64,000 nt of DNA. Origin: Acholeplasmatales bacterium (GTDB lineage Bacteria; Bacillota_I; Bacilli_A; Acholeplasmatales; Anaeroplasmataceae). A program made the translations under genes and the position numbers. Below the pieces are notes generated by a model, which saw only the letters and a program-made list of their open reading frames with translations, was not told where the DNA came from and ran no database searches. Each line of letters opens with the position of its first letter. The stretch's first letter is position 1. The stretch is from contig JAFTDB010000022.1 of the NCBI GenBank assembly GCA_017454375.1, positions 16,808 to 80,807 on the forward strand, read 5' to 3'. This document shows positions 1 to 7,856 of this stretch, piece by piece.

Positions 1-210
1 GCTGAAAATGATCCAGAGAAGGCTAAGATCTTAACAAGTATGCTTGCATATAAGGGTAACAATGTTAAACCACCTCATACACCAGTTGCTGACAACAACT
101 ACACAATGCAAGTTCTATATCGTAAAGGCTTTGCATTTACAAACACATCAACAGAGTACATTTCTAGATTCCTAGTAGCATTAAAGGGCTTAGGATTCTT
201 TGAAGTATAG
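1..210 (+). CDS. 3' end of an unidentified protein (partial)
   Basis: The window opens inside a reading frame that gives 69 residues before a TAG stop. The start lies outside the window. The residues include PPHTPV and a C-terminal stretch ending GLGFFEV, with no motif I recognise, no membrane segment and no low-complexity sequence. The next gene starts 14 bases downstream after GGAAG, so the two are probably co-transcribed. I do not assign a function. Confidence 0.6.
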   Translation, partial: AENDPEKAKILTSMLAYKGNNVKPPHTPVADNNYTMQVLYRKGFAFTNTSTEYISRFLVALKGLGFFEV

Positions 211-224
211 AAAGGAAGATTAAT

Positions 225-521
225 ATGGAAATAGTAGTAAAACATGGAAATGAATTAACTGTAGCTTTAAAGGGAAGATTAGATACTAATACTTCCCCTG
301 AGCTAGAAAAATGCTTAAGAGAGGAACAGATTACTGAAGACTTAGTAGTTCTTGATTTTAAAGAGCTAGAGTACATTTCATCTGCTGGCTTAAGAGTATT
401 ACTAGCAACAAAGAAGGTATTGGATTCAAATGGCAAGAAATTTGAAATTCATAACATCAATGATGTTGTTAAGGAAGTATTTAACGTTACAGGATTTGCA
501 AATATTTTAACTATTAAATAG
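225..521 (+). CDS. STAS-domain anti-anti-sigma factor (SpoIIAA/RsbV-like)
   Basis: This 98-residue protein is a single STAS domain, the usual length for RsbV/SpoIIAA-type antagonists. In this family the dephosphorylated form binds an anti-sigma kinase and releases its sigma factor; phosphorylation of a conserved serine switches it off. The segment YISSAGLRVLL (about 50-60) matches the phosphorylation site, with Ser53 as the likely acceptor. The residue before it is Ser rather than the Asp of SpoIIAA, a common variant. The ATG follows AAAGGAAG. The gene ends 15 bases before a phosphatase/kinase fusion that could act on it directly. No sigma factor is encoded nearby, so the output is unknown. 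Confidence 0.85.
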   Translation: MEIVVKHGNELTVALKGRLDTNTSPELEKCLREEQITEDLVVLDFKELEYISSAGLRVLLATKKVLDSNGKKFEIHNINDVVKEVFNVTGFANILTIK

Positions 522-536
522 AAAAGAGTTGTTATT

Positions 537-2723
537 ATGCGTTTATATATACGCCATAAAATATTCCTCTTAGGCTTTGGATTAACACTCTTTTTAGTCA
601 TAGTTGCGTTTGTAGCGAGCTTCTTTACATATAAGAATCGTGTCGAGTCTAAATATGATGAATATTTAAAAACATCTATAGATGTTGCAGCTGATTGGTT
701 AAGTGATTTAAGGGCTAAGGTTGAATCATATTCTACATCAGAATCTAGAAGCGACGTAGTTAATTATGTTATTGATACATATGAAACGATAGTAGCGGAT
801 GATCCTAATTATCCAAAAAATACATCTTTAGAAGAATATTATAACTACTTTAATTCTAAGTATTCTGATTTATATCCTTCTGCATCAGGAGGAGCCATAA
901 TAGGAATGAGTAGAACCGGCCCAACCAACAGAGCCAATCATGCTAGCTTAAGATCTGATCTTGTATCAGCACTTAGTGTCGCAGATGGTGTACTAGGTGA
1001 ACTAGTCTATTATGATCAAACACGTAACCGTTACGTAGACATTGTTAATACAATGTTCAAATTTGAAGATGAGACGGCTACTGGTGATTTTCCAGGCTCA
1101 TATAAGACTCTTACAGCTGAAGATGTGAAGATTATAGATTATATAACTTCAGGTGGCTATACACCACTTGGAGAAACCGTACGAATCTATAATAGAAATT
1201 ATGCGGACGGCTCTTATCTTACATACTATATAGATATAGTAGATGGAGATAAGTTTGTAGGTAGAATAATTATGAACTACGATAAGTTAGTTATTCAAAG
1301 CACACTTCAGGAATTCGCAATTATTCTAGCATCAACACTTTTAGGTATTGGTGTACTACTTGTATTATTCTATTCATACTTTGCCCATCTAATGGTTGTT
1401 AAGAATGTTAAAAAGCTAACAAAGACTTCTGATAAATTCAAGGATGATTTATTAAATAATAAATCGTTAGAAGTAATTAAAACAAACATTAATACACATG
1501 ATGAAATAAGAATGTTATCAGATTCATTTGAAATGCTAGAGGATGAAATTATTTCTTATGCAAAAAGAATTGAAGAAGAAACTACAAGTAGATTAAAGAT
1601 GCAATCAGAGTTAGAGATTGCATCAGATATCCAGCTTGGGGCCCTACCTACAACTAATTTAAATGATGAGAATGTCTTGATTCGTGCATCAATTAAATCA
1701 GCTAAAGAGGTCGGTGGTGATTTCTACGATTATTTCTATATTGATGATGATCACTTGGCAATCATTATAAGTGATGTATCTGGTAAGGGTGTTCCTGCAG
1801 CCTTGTTTATGATGAAGGCCAAAGAGCTTATTAAATCAAAGCTAATGAGCAATGAAGAATTAACAAAAGCTTGCTTCGATGTTAACAATGCCTTAATTGA
1901 TAATAACAAGCAAGGATTGTTCATCACTGCCTTCATTGGTATATTGGATGTTAAGAGTAGAGTATTAAGATTTGTTAATGCTGGACATGAAAGACCATTC
2001 ATTATTGGTATTAAGGATGTTAAGCAACTAAAAGTTAATTCTAACTTCATCCTAGGTGGAGTAGAAAACTTTGAATACAATGCTGATGAGATTAAGCTTA
2101 ATGAGAAGGATAAGCTATTCTTACATACAGATGGCTTAAATGAATCTATTAATTCTAACAAAGAAGAATTTGGCTATGATAGAATCTTAAAGGTTCTTGA
2201 GGAAGATAAGGATTTACAAATTAGTGATTGCCTAAATAATATGAAAGGTGAGCTTGCCACATTCGTAGGTGATGAAGAAGCATTTGATGATGTTACAATG
2301 ATGATTGTAGAGCTTAAAACACCAAAGCTTCATTTCAAATTTGTGAATCGTGGATATGACATAATTGATATCGTTAATAATAGAATTAATGATTATTATT
2401 CATATGTAGATTCAAAGGTATTATCTGAGGTTAATATCATCTTTGATGAGCTTTTAAATAATTATGTTTCTTATGAAGATAAAGAAAAGCTCGTTATTGA
2501 AATTGATATTGAGCTTAAAGATAATGTATTCATCTTTGATATAGAAAATAATGGTGTTGAATTCAACCCATTAGATACTCACGAGAAGAAGATAAAAGAG
2601 TTTGATCCTGATATGCCACTTGGTGGACTAGGAATAAGACTAGTTCAAAAGCTATCTACAGATATTAAATATCAACGAAAAGATGATAAGAATATCTTAA
2701 AAATTAAGAAGGCAATTAAGTAA
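537..2723 (+). CDS. Membrane PP2C-type phosphatase fused to an RsbW-like ATPase domain
   Basis: The 728-residue protein has an N-terminal membrane helix (about 9-29), an extracytoplasmic region to about 255, a second helix (about 260-283), a HAMP-like linker with coiled coil (about 285-370), a SpoIIE/RsbU PP2C domain (about 375-600) and a C-terminal HATPase domain (about 610-728). Metal-binding acidic residues are visible at D395 (GGDFYD), D413 (DVSGKG) and D584-D585 (FDDVT). The HATPase part has an N-box (DELLNN) and a G-rich segment (PLGGLGIRL). By family knowledge the PP2C part dephosphorylates a STAS antagonist and the RsbW-like part phosphorylates it or holds a sigma factor. Here both are in one chain next to a STAS gene. 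The ligand sensed outside the cell is unknown. Confidence 0.85.
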   Translation: MRLYIRHKIFLLGFGLTLFLVIVAFVASFFTYKNRVESKYDEYLKTSIDVAADWLSDLRAKVESYSTSESRSDVVNYVIDTYETIVADDPNYPKNTSLEEYYNYFNSKYSDLYPSASGGAIIGMSRTGPTNRANHASLRSDLVSALSVADGVLGELVYYDQTRNRYVDIVNTMFKFEDETATGDFPGSYKTLTAEDVKIIDYITSGGYTPLGETVRIYNRNYADGSYLTYYIDIVDGDKFVGRIIMNYDKLVIQSTLQEFAIILASTLLGIGVLLVLFYSYFAHLMVVKNVKKLTKTSDKFKDDLLNNKSLEVIKTNINTHDEIRMLSDSFEMLEDEIISYAKRIEEETTSRLKMQSELEIASDIQLGALPTTNLNDENVLIRASIKSAKEVGGDFYDYFYIDDDHLAIIISDVSGKGVPAALFMMKAKELIKSKLMSNEELTKACFDVNNALIDNNKQGLFITAFIGILDVKSRVLRFVNAGHERPFIIGIKDVKQLKVNSNFILGGVENFEYNADEIKLNEKDKLFLHTDGLNESINSNKEEFGYDRILKVLEEDKDLQISDCLNNMKGELATFVGDEEAFDDVTMMIVELKTPKLHFKFVNRGYDIIDIVNNRINDYYSYVDSKVLSEVNIIFDELLNNYVSYEDKEKLVIEIDIELKDNVFIFDIENNGVEFNPLDTHEKKIKEFDPDMPLGGLGIRLVQKLSTDIKYQRKDDKNILKIKKAIK

Positions 2724-2730
2724 AAAAATA

Positions 2731-2763
2731 AGCAATCTTCCAGTTGGAGGATTGCTTTTATTT
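2731..2763 (+). terminator. Rho-independent terminator after the partner-switching genes
   Basis: An 11-bp stem, AGCAATCTTCC with GGAGGATTGCT (one G-U pair) and loop AGTT, is followed by a T-rich stretch. It starts 7 bases after the stop codon of the phosphatase/kinase gene. Confidence 0.8.
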
Positions 2764-2862
2764 ACCCTACATTATAGTAATTGGCACACTATGCTAAAAT
2801 ATCGTGATTTATTGATTTGATTATATTTTATAAAATATCTAATTTATCCTTTAATAAACGCA

Positions 2863-2891
2863 TTGACACTATCAATGTAATGTGTGATTAT
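2863..2891 (+). promoter_or_regulatory. Possible orphan sigma-A-type promoter
   Basis: TTGACA (2863-2868) is separated by 17 bases from GATTAT (2886-2891). The -35 is a perfect consensus and the -10 matches 4 of 6. A small dyad CATTGA/TCAATG (2861-2877) overlaps the -35. There is no gene between this site and the hairpin at 2977, so any transcript would be short and AU-rich. The surrounding 2764-2976 holds nothing else I recognise. Confidence 0.3.
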
Positions 2892-2976
2892 TTTATGATT
2901 TATTATTCGATTTGATATAAAAATATATTTAATTTAGTTATATAAATTATAACAAAATAATTCACTATATAAATAT

Positions 2977-3012
2977 AAAATCGGTATGATTATTTTTCAT
3001 ACCGATTTTTGT
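2977..3012 (+). terminator. Rho-independent terminator without an obvious upstream gene
   Basis: AAAATCGGTATG (2977-2988) pairs with CATACCGATTTT (2998-3009) and a run of T follows. It lies more than 200 bases past the previous terminator, so it either ends a small untranslated transcript or insulates the leader that begins just downstream. Confidence 0.7.
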
Positions 3013-3016
3013 TATT

Positions 3017-3044
3017 TTGTACAAATAGAAATGATGCCTATAAT
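3017..3044 (+). promoter_or_regulatory. Promoter of the queuosine-precursor transporter operon
   Basis: TTGTAC (3017-3022) and a perfect TATAAT (3039-3044) are spaced by 16 bases. Transcription would start near 3051, directly before a GAGGAGG sequence and a short reading frame. It lies just after the terminator hairpin, as expected for a new transcription unit. Confidence 0.6.
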
Positions 3045-3053
3045 TAACAAGTG

Positions 3054-3203
3054 AGGAGGATAAAATGATAAAAAAATATGTAATAAAATATTCTCCTTGA
3101 TTAATCACTACATTAGTGATACAATGTGCTCGCTAATTTATTAGTGTTATATAGCGAAGTTCGGCCTCTAAATCCTTCGCTTAAGAAATTAAAACCAAGG
3201 AGA
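3054..3203 (+). promoter_or_regulatory. Structured 5' leader with two mutually exclusive SD/anti-SD helices (candidate riboswitch or attenuator)
   Basis: TCTCCTTG (3092-3099) is exactly complementary to CAAGGAGA (3196-3203), which contains the ribosome binding site of the transporter gene. The same stretch can instead pair as AUUCUCCU (3090-3097) with AGGAGGAU (3054-3061), the binding site of a short leader frame (8 bp, one G-U). The two helices share bases and cannot coexist. Between them lie a perfect hairpin ATCACTA/TAGTGAT (3104-3120) and a 7-bp stem AGCGAAG/CTTCGCT (3153-3181) with a 15-base loop. Queuosine genes are often controlled by preQ1 riboswitches. I do not see the class I core consensus, so ligand and class stay open. 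Confidence 0.55.
3065..3100 (+). CDS. Possible 11-residue leader peptide
   Basis: ATG at 3065 follows GAGGAGG with 5-base spacing and opens an 11-codon frame (MIKKYVIKYSP) ending in TGA at 3098-3100. The stop lies inside the sequence that can mask the ribosome binding site of the next gene. A ribosome on this frame would therefore cover the anti-SD and could free the downstream site. No homology can be judged at this length; the placement and the strong binding site are the evidence. Confidence 0.35.
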   Translation: MIKKYVIKYSP

Positions 3204-3211
3204 TTTTTTTT

Positions 3212-3979
3212 ATGCAAAAAAATATTGAAGCACATGATAACTTTTTTAAGAAGGAATTCAAGGTTACAGTGCTGCTTTTAAGATCAATTCCTTCAGTGGC
3301 AGTAGCTTTATTCGTATTATCAGTTATTATGATGAATCTACTAGCTAATAAGACAATATATCAAAAGGACTACCTAGCAATTGATGGTGGTATCTTAGTT
3401 TCCTGGCTATCATTTATGTCAATGGACATTGTAACTAAGCACTTTGGGCCTAAGGCGTCTACAAGATTATCAATCTTCGCTATGCTAGTAAACCTATTAA
3501 CATGTCTAATTTTCTGGATTGTAAGCATTATTCCATCAAATGCTGATGACTACACAGCATTTAATTCTATAATTGGTGGTACATGGTTCATTCTACTAAG
3601 CTCAACTATAGCTTTCATATCATCAGCTATAATCAACAACATCTTAAATTATTCAATTGGTAAGATGTTTAAGAAAAACCCTGATGGTAGAGTAGCATTC
3701 ATTACTAGAAGCTATGTATCTACATTTGTTGGTCAATTCTTTGATAACCTAATCTTCGCATTACTAACATTTATGGTATTTGCCCCAATTTTTTGGGATG
3801 GATTTAGCTGGACATTTGTACAATGCGTTACTTGTTCATTAATTGGTGCTGGATTAGAGCTTGTTATGGAGGTTGTCTTCTCACCATTTGGTTACCGTGT
3901 AACTAGAAATTGGAAGAAGAACAATGTGGGCCACGAGTATTTTGAATATAATAACGAAACAAACGGAGAAAATAATTAA
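3212..3979 (+). CDS. Queuosine precursor transporter (VUT/YhhQ family)
   Basis: The 255-residue protein is hydrophobic with about six membrane segments and a short charged N terminus. It resembles YhhQ (COG1738) in the FMSMDIVTKHFGPKAS segment (aspartate in a membrane helix followed by a basic patch) and in the later VSTFVGQFFDNLIF helix. Members of this family import the queuosine precursors preQ0/preQ1 or queuine for tRNA modification. The ATG is placed by AAGGAG eight bases upstream, and that site can be masked by the leader RNA described here. Its stop overlaps the start of the following dehydrogenase gene by one base (TAATG). Family assignment is good; the exact substrate is inferred. 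Confidence 0.8.
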   Translation: MQKNIEAHDNFFKKEFKVTVLLLRSIPSVAVALFVLSVIMMNLLANKTIYQKDYLAIDGGILVSWLSFMSMDIVTKHFGPKASTRLSIFAMLVNLLTCLIFWIVSIIPSNADDYTAFNSIIGGTWFILLSSTIAFISSAIINNILNYSIGKMFKKNPDGRVAFITRSYVSTFVGQFFDNLIFALLTFMVFAPIFWDGFSWTFVQCVTCSLIGAGLELVMEVVFSPFGYRVTRNWKKNNVGHEYFEYNNETNGENN

Positions 3980-4647
3980 TGAAAGTTTTAATTACTGGTT
4001 CATCATCAGGAATTGGTAAGGCAGCAGCATTAAAGTTTTTAGCAAATAACCATGAGGTATACGGATTAGATTTAAAAGAGGCAACAATTGAAAATCCTAA
4101 TTACCACCATATTATTTGTGATATTTCAAACAAGAATTCATTACCAGAAATAGAGGGTATTGAAATATTATTTAATAATGCTGGTCTCCAAAATTCAATT
4201 GATGATATTGATAATAACCTAAAAGGCACTATCTATGTAACTGAAAAGTATGCCTTCCAAGATAAAATTAAATCAGTATTATTCAATGCTTCGGCTTCAG
4301 CTGTATCAGGATTCGAATTTCCTGAATATGTAGCATCCAAAGCTGGCGTAGTTGGCTATATGAAGAATGTAGCAACTCGTCTTGTTAGATTCAAAGCTAC
4401 AGCTAACTCTATTTCACTTGGTGGAGTAGATACAGAGCTTAATAAGGCTGTAATGGAAGATAAAAAGTTATGGAACCAAATAATGGATGTTACACCTCTT
4501 AAAAAATGGATGAGTGTAGAAGAAGTTAGTGAATGGGTATATTTCTTAACAGTAATTAATAAATCAATGAGTGGCCAAGATTTATTAATTGATAATGGTG
4601 AATATAATTTAAATTCAACATTTGTTTGGCCAAATTATAGTATCTAA
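3979..4647 (+). CDS. Short-chain dehydrogenase/reductase (FabG-like)
   Basis: This 222-residue Rossmann-fold oxidoreductase shows the NAD(P) motif TGSSSGIG (6-13), NNAG (66-69), a catalytic serine near 104 and the YxxxK pair Y117/K121 (YVASK). It is slightly shorter than the usual 240-250 residues. The C-terminal GQDLLIDNG matches the final strand of the family. The substrate cannot be read from sequence; many relatives are annotated as 3-oxoacyl-ACP reductases. It is translationally coupled to the queuosine-precursor transporter, which may be coincidental or may mean a redox step on a related small molecule. A terminator follows within 6 bases. Confidence 0.8.
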   Translation: MKVLITGSSSGIGKAAALKFLANNHEVYGLDLKEATIENPNYHHIICDISNKNSLPEIEGIEILFNNAGLQNSIDDIDNNLKGTIYVTEKYAFQDKIKSVLFNASASAVSGFEFPEYVASKAGVVGYMKNVATRLVRFKATANSISLGGVDTELNKAVMEDKKLWNQIMDVTPLKKWMSVEEVSEWVYFLTVINKSMSGQDLLIDNGEYNLNSTFVWPNYSI

Positions 4648-4652
4648 AAATT

Positions 4653-4675
4653 AGTCCCTGATGGGACTTTTTTTG
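4653..4675 (+). terminator. Rho-independent terminator
   Basis: AGTCCC (4653-4658), loop TGAT and GGGACT (4663-4668) are followed by a run of T. It closes the transporter/dehydrogenase unit. Confidence 0.85.
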
Positions 4676-4741
4676 TTGTAATTTTTCCAAAAAGTGTAAT
4701 GTTACTTAACTTTTTTTATTTATAAAAAATAGTTAAAAGGA

Positions 4742-4770
4742 TTGTATGCGCTTTCAAATTAAGATATAAT
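4742..4770 (+). promoter_or_regulatory. Promoter of the glycerol operon with an overlapping cre-like site
   Basis: TTGTAT (4742-4747) and TATAAT (4765-4770) are spaced by 17 bases. TGTATGCGCTTTCA (4743-4756) agrees with the palindromic CcpA consensus TGWNANCGNTNWCA at all fixed positions but one and overlaps the -35. This is the expected arrangement for catabolite repression of glycerol use. Regulation by CcpA or another LacI-family protein is inferred. Confidence 0.6.
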
Positions 4771-4803
4771 CTTAATAAGCACTTAAAAAATGAGGTATAA
4801 AAA

Positions 4804-6237
4804 ATGTTTGATGCAATTATAATTGGAGCGGGTGTTGTAGGTACAGCAATCGCTAGAGAAATATCTAAATACAAGGGTAATTTCTTAGTTTTAGAAAGAA
4901 ACAATGATGTTTCTTGCGGAACTACAAAGGCTAATTCTGGTATAGTACATGCTGGATTTGATGCTAAAGTAGGTAGTAAGAAGGCATACTTTAATGTTCT
5001 TGGAGCTAAGATGTATCCAGATTTAGCTAAGGAATTAAATTTTCCTTATAAACAAAATGGCGCATTTGTTTTAGCTTTTGATGAAGATAAGGATGGAGTA
5101 CTTGATGATCTTTTAAATAGAGCTAAATTAAATGGTGTAGAGGGATGTGAAATCTTATCTGGTGATGAAATCAGAAAGATGGAACCAAATGTCAGCAAGG
5201 AAGTAACAAAAGGCTTATATGCTAAAACATCTGGTATAGTATCACCATATGAGATGTGTATTGCTTTAGCTGAAAATGCATATTCAAATGGTGTAGAATT
5301 TGAATTTGAAAAGGAAGTAAAGGATATCAATAAGGTTGATGACCACTTTGTAGTATTCACAAAAGATGGTAAGGAATATGAGACAAAGGTAGTTATCAAT
5401 TCGGCTGGTTTACATGCTGATGAAATAAATAACATGCTATCAAGCATTAAATATCATATAACTCCTAGAAAGGGTGAATATGTACTTTTAGATAAAGAAT
5501 TTGCATTCTATACTAAAACTACATTATTCCAATTACCTACTAAGATGGGTAAGGGTATATTAGTTGCCCCAACAACTCATTCAAATATCTTAGTTGGTCC
5601 TACAGCTTATGATGTTAAGGATAAGGATCAAACATGGACAACATTTGAGGGTCTTGAAGAGGTATGGAATAAAGGAACACTTAGTGTACCTGGCTTATAT
5701 AAGGGTGGAATTATCACTCAATTTAGTGGTAACCGTGCTCATGAGGATAAGGGTGATTTCGTAGTTGAATTCGCAAGTGATGTTGAAGGATTATATAACC
5801 TTGTGGGTATTGAATCTCCAGGTTTAGCATCATCACCTGCTATCGCTAAATATGCAGTAGATGAAGTATCTAAGTACTTACATCTAGAGAAAAACCCTAA
5901 ATTCAATCCAAATAGAGAAGCTATTAAGAGAATTGCAAATATGAGTAGCGATGAATTAAAGGAAGCTATTAAGGAAAACCCACTTTATGGTCATGTTATT
6001 TGTAGATGTGAGGTTGTAAGTGAGGCTGAAATTATTGAATCAATTCATCGTTTCCCTGGTGCTAGAGATCTTGATGGTGTAAAGAGAAGAACCAGAGCTG
6101 GTATGGGTAGATGCCAGATGGGATTCTGTACACCTAGAATTATGGAGATACTTGCACGTGAGCTTGGTGTTGATATTAAGAGTATCACAAAGAAGGGTAA
6201 CAATTCTAAATTAATTGTTTCAGATATTAAGGAGTAG
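4804..6237 (+). CDS. glpA: Anaerobic glycerol-3-phosphate dehydrogenase, FAD and [2Fe-2S] (GlpA-type)
   Basis: The 477-residue protein begins with an FAD-binding GAGVVG (8-13), continues with a DAO/GlpA-like domain to about 370 and ends with a BFD-type [2Fe-2S] domain. The likely cluster ligands are C400 and C402 (CRC), C437 and C442. GlpA oxidises sn-glycerol-3-phosphate to dihydroxyacetone phosphate and passes electrons to partner subunits. The order here (this gene, an FAD/NAD oxidoreductase, a DUF1667 protein, glycerol kinase) supports that role over the related L-2-hydroxyglutarate oxidases. It is the first gene of the operon, just downstream of a promoter with a cre-like site. It has no membrane helix. 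Confidence 0.85.
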   Translation: MFDAIIIGAGVVGTAIAREISKYKGNFLVLERNNDVSCGTTKANSGIVHAGFDAKVGSKKAYFNVLGAKMYPDLAKELNFPYKQNGAFVLAFDEDKDGVLDDLLNRAKLNGVEGCEILSGDEIRKMEPNVSKEVTKGLYAKTSGIVSPYEMCIALAENAYSNGVEFEFEKEVKDINKVDDHFVVFTKDGKEYETKVVINSAGLHADEINNMLSSIKYHITPRKGEYVLLDKEFAFYTKTTLFQLPTKMGKGILVAPTTHSNILVGPTAYDVKDKDQTWTTFEGLEEVWNKGTLSVPGLYKGGIITQFSGNRAHEDKGDFVVEFASDVEGLYNLVGIESPGLASSPAIAKYAVDEVSKYLHLEKNPKFNPNREAIKRIANMSSDELKEAIKENPLYGHVICRCEVVSEAEIIESIHRFPGARDLDGVKRRTRAGMGRCQMGFCTPRIMEILARELGVDIKSITKKGNNSKLIVSDIKE

Positions 6238-6241
6238 AATC

Positions 6242-7492
6242 ATGAACGTTAAGATATTGATTATTGGTGGTGGCCCTGCAGGACTTGCGGCTGCCATAGG
6301 GGCATATGATAAAGGTGAAAAGGACATTCTTATTTTGGAAAGAGAAGATAGACTTGGTGGTATATTAAACCAATGTATCCACAATGGCTTTGGTCTTCAT
6401 ACCTTCAAGGAGGAATTAACTGGTCCTGAATATGCTCAAAGATATATTGATGAAGTTAAGAAAAGAAATATTAAATATTTATTGAATACAACTGTTGTTA
6501 GACTTGAAGAGAACAAGCATGTTGTAGCCTTAAATGAGGAAGGCGTATTAGAGATTGATGCCGAGGCTGTAATACTTGCCTGTGGATGCCGTGAACGTCC
6601 TCGTGGAGCAATCAATATTGCAGGCTCTAGATGTAGCGGTATTTATAGTGCTGGTACAGCTCAAAAGCTTGTTAATATCGATGGTATGATGCCTGGTAAG
6701 GAAGTTGTAATTCTTGGTAGTGGTGATATCGGTTTAATCATGGCAAGAAGAATGACATTCGAGGGTGCTAAGGTAAAAGCTGTATTAGAGCTAATGCCTT
6801 ATTCATCAGGTTTAAATAGAAATATTGCTCAATGCTTAAATGACTTTAATATTCCACTTAGATTATCAACAACTGTAATTGAAATCTTAGGTGAGGAAAG
6901 AGTTGAAGGTGTTGTAGTTGCCAAGGTTGATGAAAAGCTAAGACCTATTATGTCAACAAAGGAAACTATCAAGTGTGATACATTGTTATTATCTGTAGGC
7001 TTGTTACCAGAAAACGAGCTTGCTAGAGGGGCTAATGTAGATATCTCTAAGGTAACTAGAGGTGCTAACGTTGATGATAATTTAATGTGTAGCATCGATG
7101 GTGTGTTTGAATGTGGTAATGTATTACACGTTCATGATTTAGTAGATTTTGTATCACTTGAAGCTAAGAAGGCTGGAGAGAATGCATATAAATATGTTAA
7201 TTCAGCTGAGCATAAGAAATATGAAAAGACAATTATTGAAGCCAAGGATGGCGTAAGATATGTGGTTCCAGAAATGATTTTAAAAAGTGATGATACAGAA
7301 CCATTATCATTAAAGCTAAGAGTTGGTAATGTTTATAAAAATAAATATCTAGAAGTAATCTGTGATGGAGAAGCAATTTATTCTAAGAAAAAACAAATTC
7401 TTACTCCAGGTGAAATGCAAAATATTGAACTTGACGCAACTCAAGTTAAGAAATTAAGAAATGCTTCTAATATTGTGGTAAGTTTGAGGTAG
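6242..7492 (+). CDS. FAD/NAD(P)-dependent oxidoreductase, partner of the glycerol-3-phosphate dehydrogenase
   Basis: This 416-residue protein has an N-terminal FAD motif GGGPAGLAA and a second Rossmann motif LGSGDIGLIMARR about one third in, typical of the pyridine nucleotide-disulphide reductase fold. A CGCRERPRG segment lies near residue 115. An upstream in-frame ATG at 6215 lies inside the previous gene; the start at 6242 is chosen because AAGGAG sits 7 bases before it. It overlaps nothing and is followed 4 bases later by the DUF1667 gene. It probably moves electrons from the dehydrogenase to NAD or another carrier. That partnership is inferred from the operon. Confidence 0.8.
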   Translation: MNVKILIIGGGPAGLAAAIGAYDKGEKDILILEREDRLGGILNQCIHNGFGLHTFKEELTGPEYAQRYIDEVKKRNIKYLLNTTVVRLEENKHVVALNEEGVLEIDAEAVILACGCRERPRGAINIAGSRCSGIYSAGTAQKLVNIDGMMPGKEVVILGSGDIGLIMARRMTFEGAKVKAVLELMPYSSGLNRNIAQCLNDFNIPLRLSTTVIEILGEERVEGVVVAKVDEKLRPIMSTKETIKCDTLLLSVGLLPENELARGANVDISKVTRGANVDDNLMCSIDGVFECGNVLHVHDLVDFVSLEAKKAGENAYKYVNSAEHKKYEKTIIEAKDGVRYVVPEMILKSDDTEPLSLKLRVGNVYKNKYLEVICDGEAIYSKKKQILTPGEMQNIELDATQVKKLRNASNIVVSLR

Positions 7493-7496
7493 TGCT

Positions 7497-7856
7497 ATGA
7501 GAGAGTTTGTATGTATATGCTGCCCAATGGGATGTCATCTAGTTGTAGATGATAGTGACAAAAATAATATTACAGTTACTGGTAATACATGCCCTAGAGG
7601 AAAAATGTATGGTATCAATGAGGTAACTGCCCCAAAAAGAATGGTAACATCAAGTATCAAGGTTAAAAATGGTAAGGATGATGTTGTATCAGTTAAAACA
7701 AGAGAAGCTATTCCTAAGGAATTAATCTTTGATGTTTTAAATGAACTAAAGGGATTAGAAGTTAATGCTCCAGTAAGTATTGGAGATGTAATTATTAAGA
7801 ATGTATTAAATACTGGCATTGATATAGTAGCTAGTAGAAATGTAGGTGTAAAGTAA
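7497..7856 (+). CDS. DUF1667 iron-sulphur protein
   Basis: This 119-residue protein opens with C6, C8, C9 and C13, followed by C32 in TCPRG. The spacing C6-x2-C9-x3-C13-x18-C32-P-x-G resembles the [4Fe-4S] motif at the N terminus of molybdopterin oxidoreductases, but no catalytic domain follows. DUF1667 proteins regularly sit beside GlpA-like dehydrogenases and glycerol kinase in anaerobic Bacillota, so an electron-transfer subunit is the best guess. The stop codon overlaps the start of glpK by one base, showing tight coupling. Biochemical function is not established by the sequence. Confidence 0.75.
   Translation: MREFVCICCPMGCHLVVDDSDKNNITVTGNTCPRGKMYGINEVTAPKRMVTSSIKVKNGKDDVVSVKTREAIPKELIFDVLNELKGLEVNAPVSIGDVIIKNVLNTGIDIVASRNVGVK

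Noticed and set aside
3054..3211. A class I preQ1 riboswitch in the transporter leader
   Set aside because: The compact class I core (short hairpin with a C-rich loop and an A-rich tail) was not found. Only a general structured leader is claimed.
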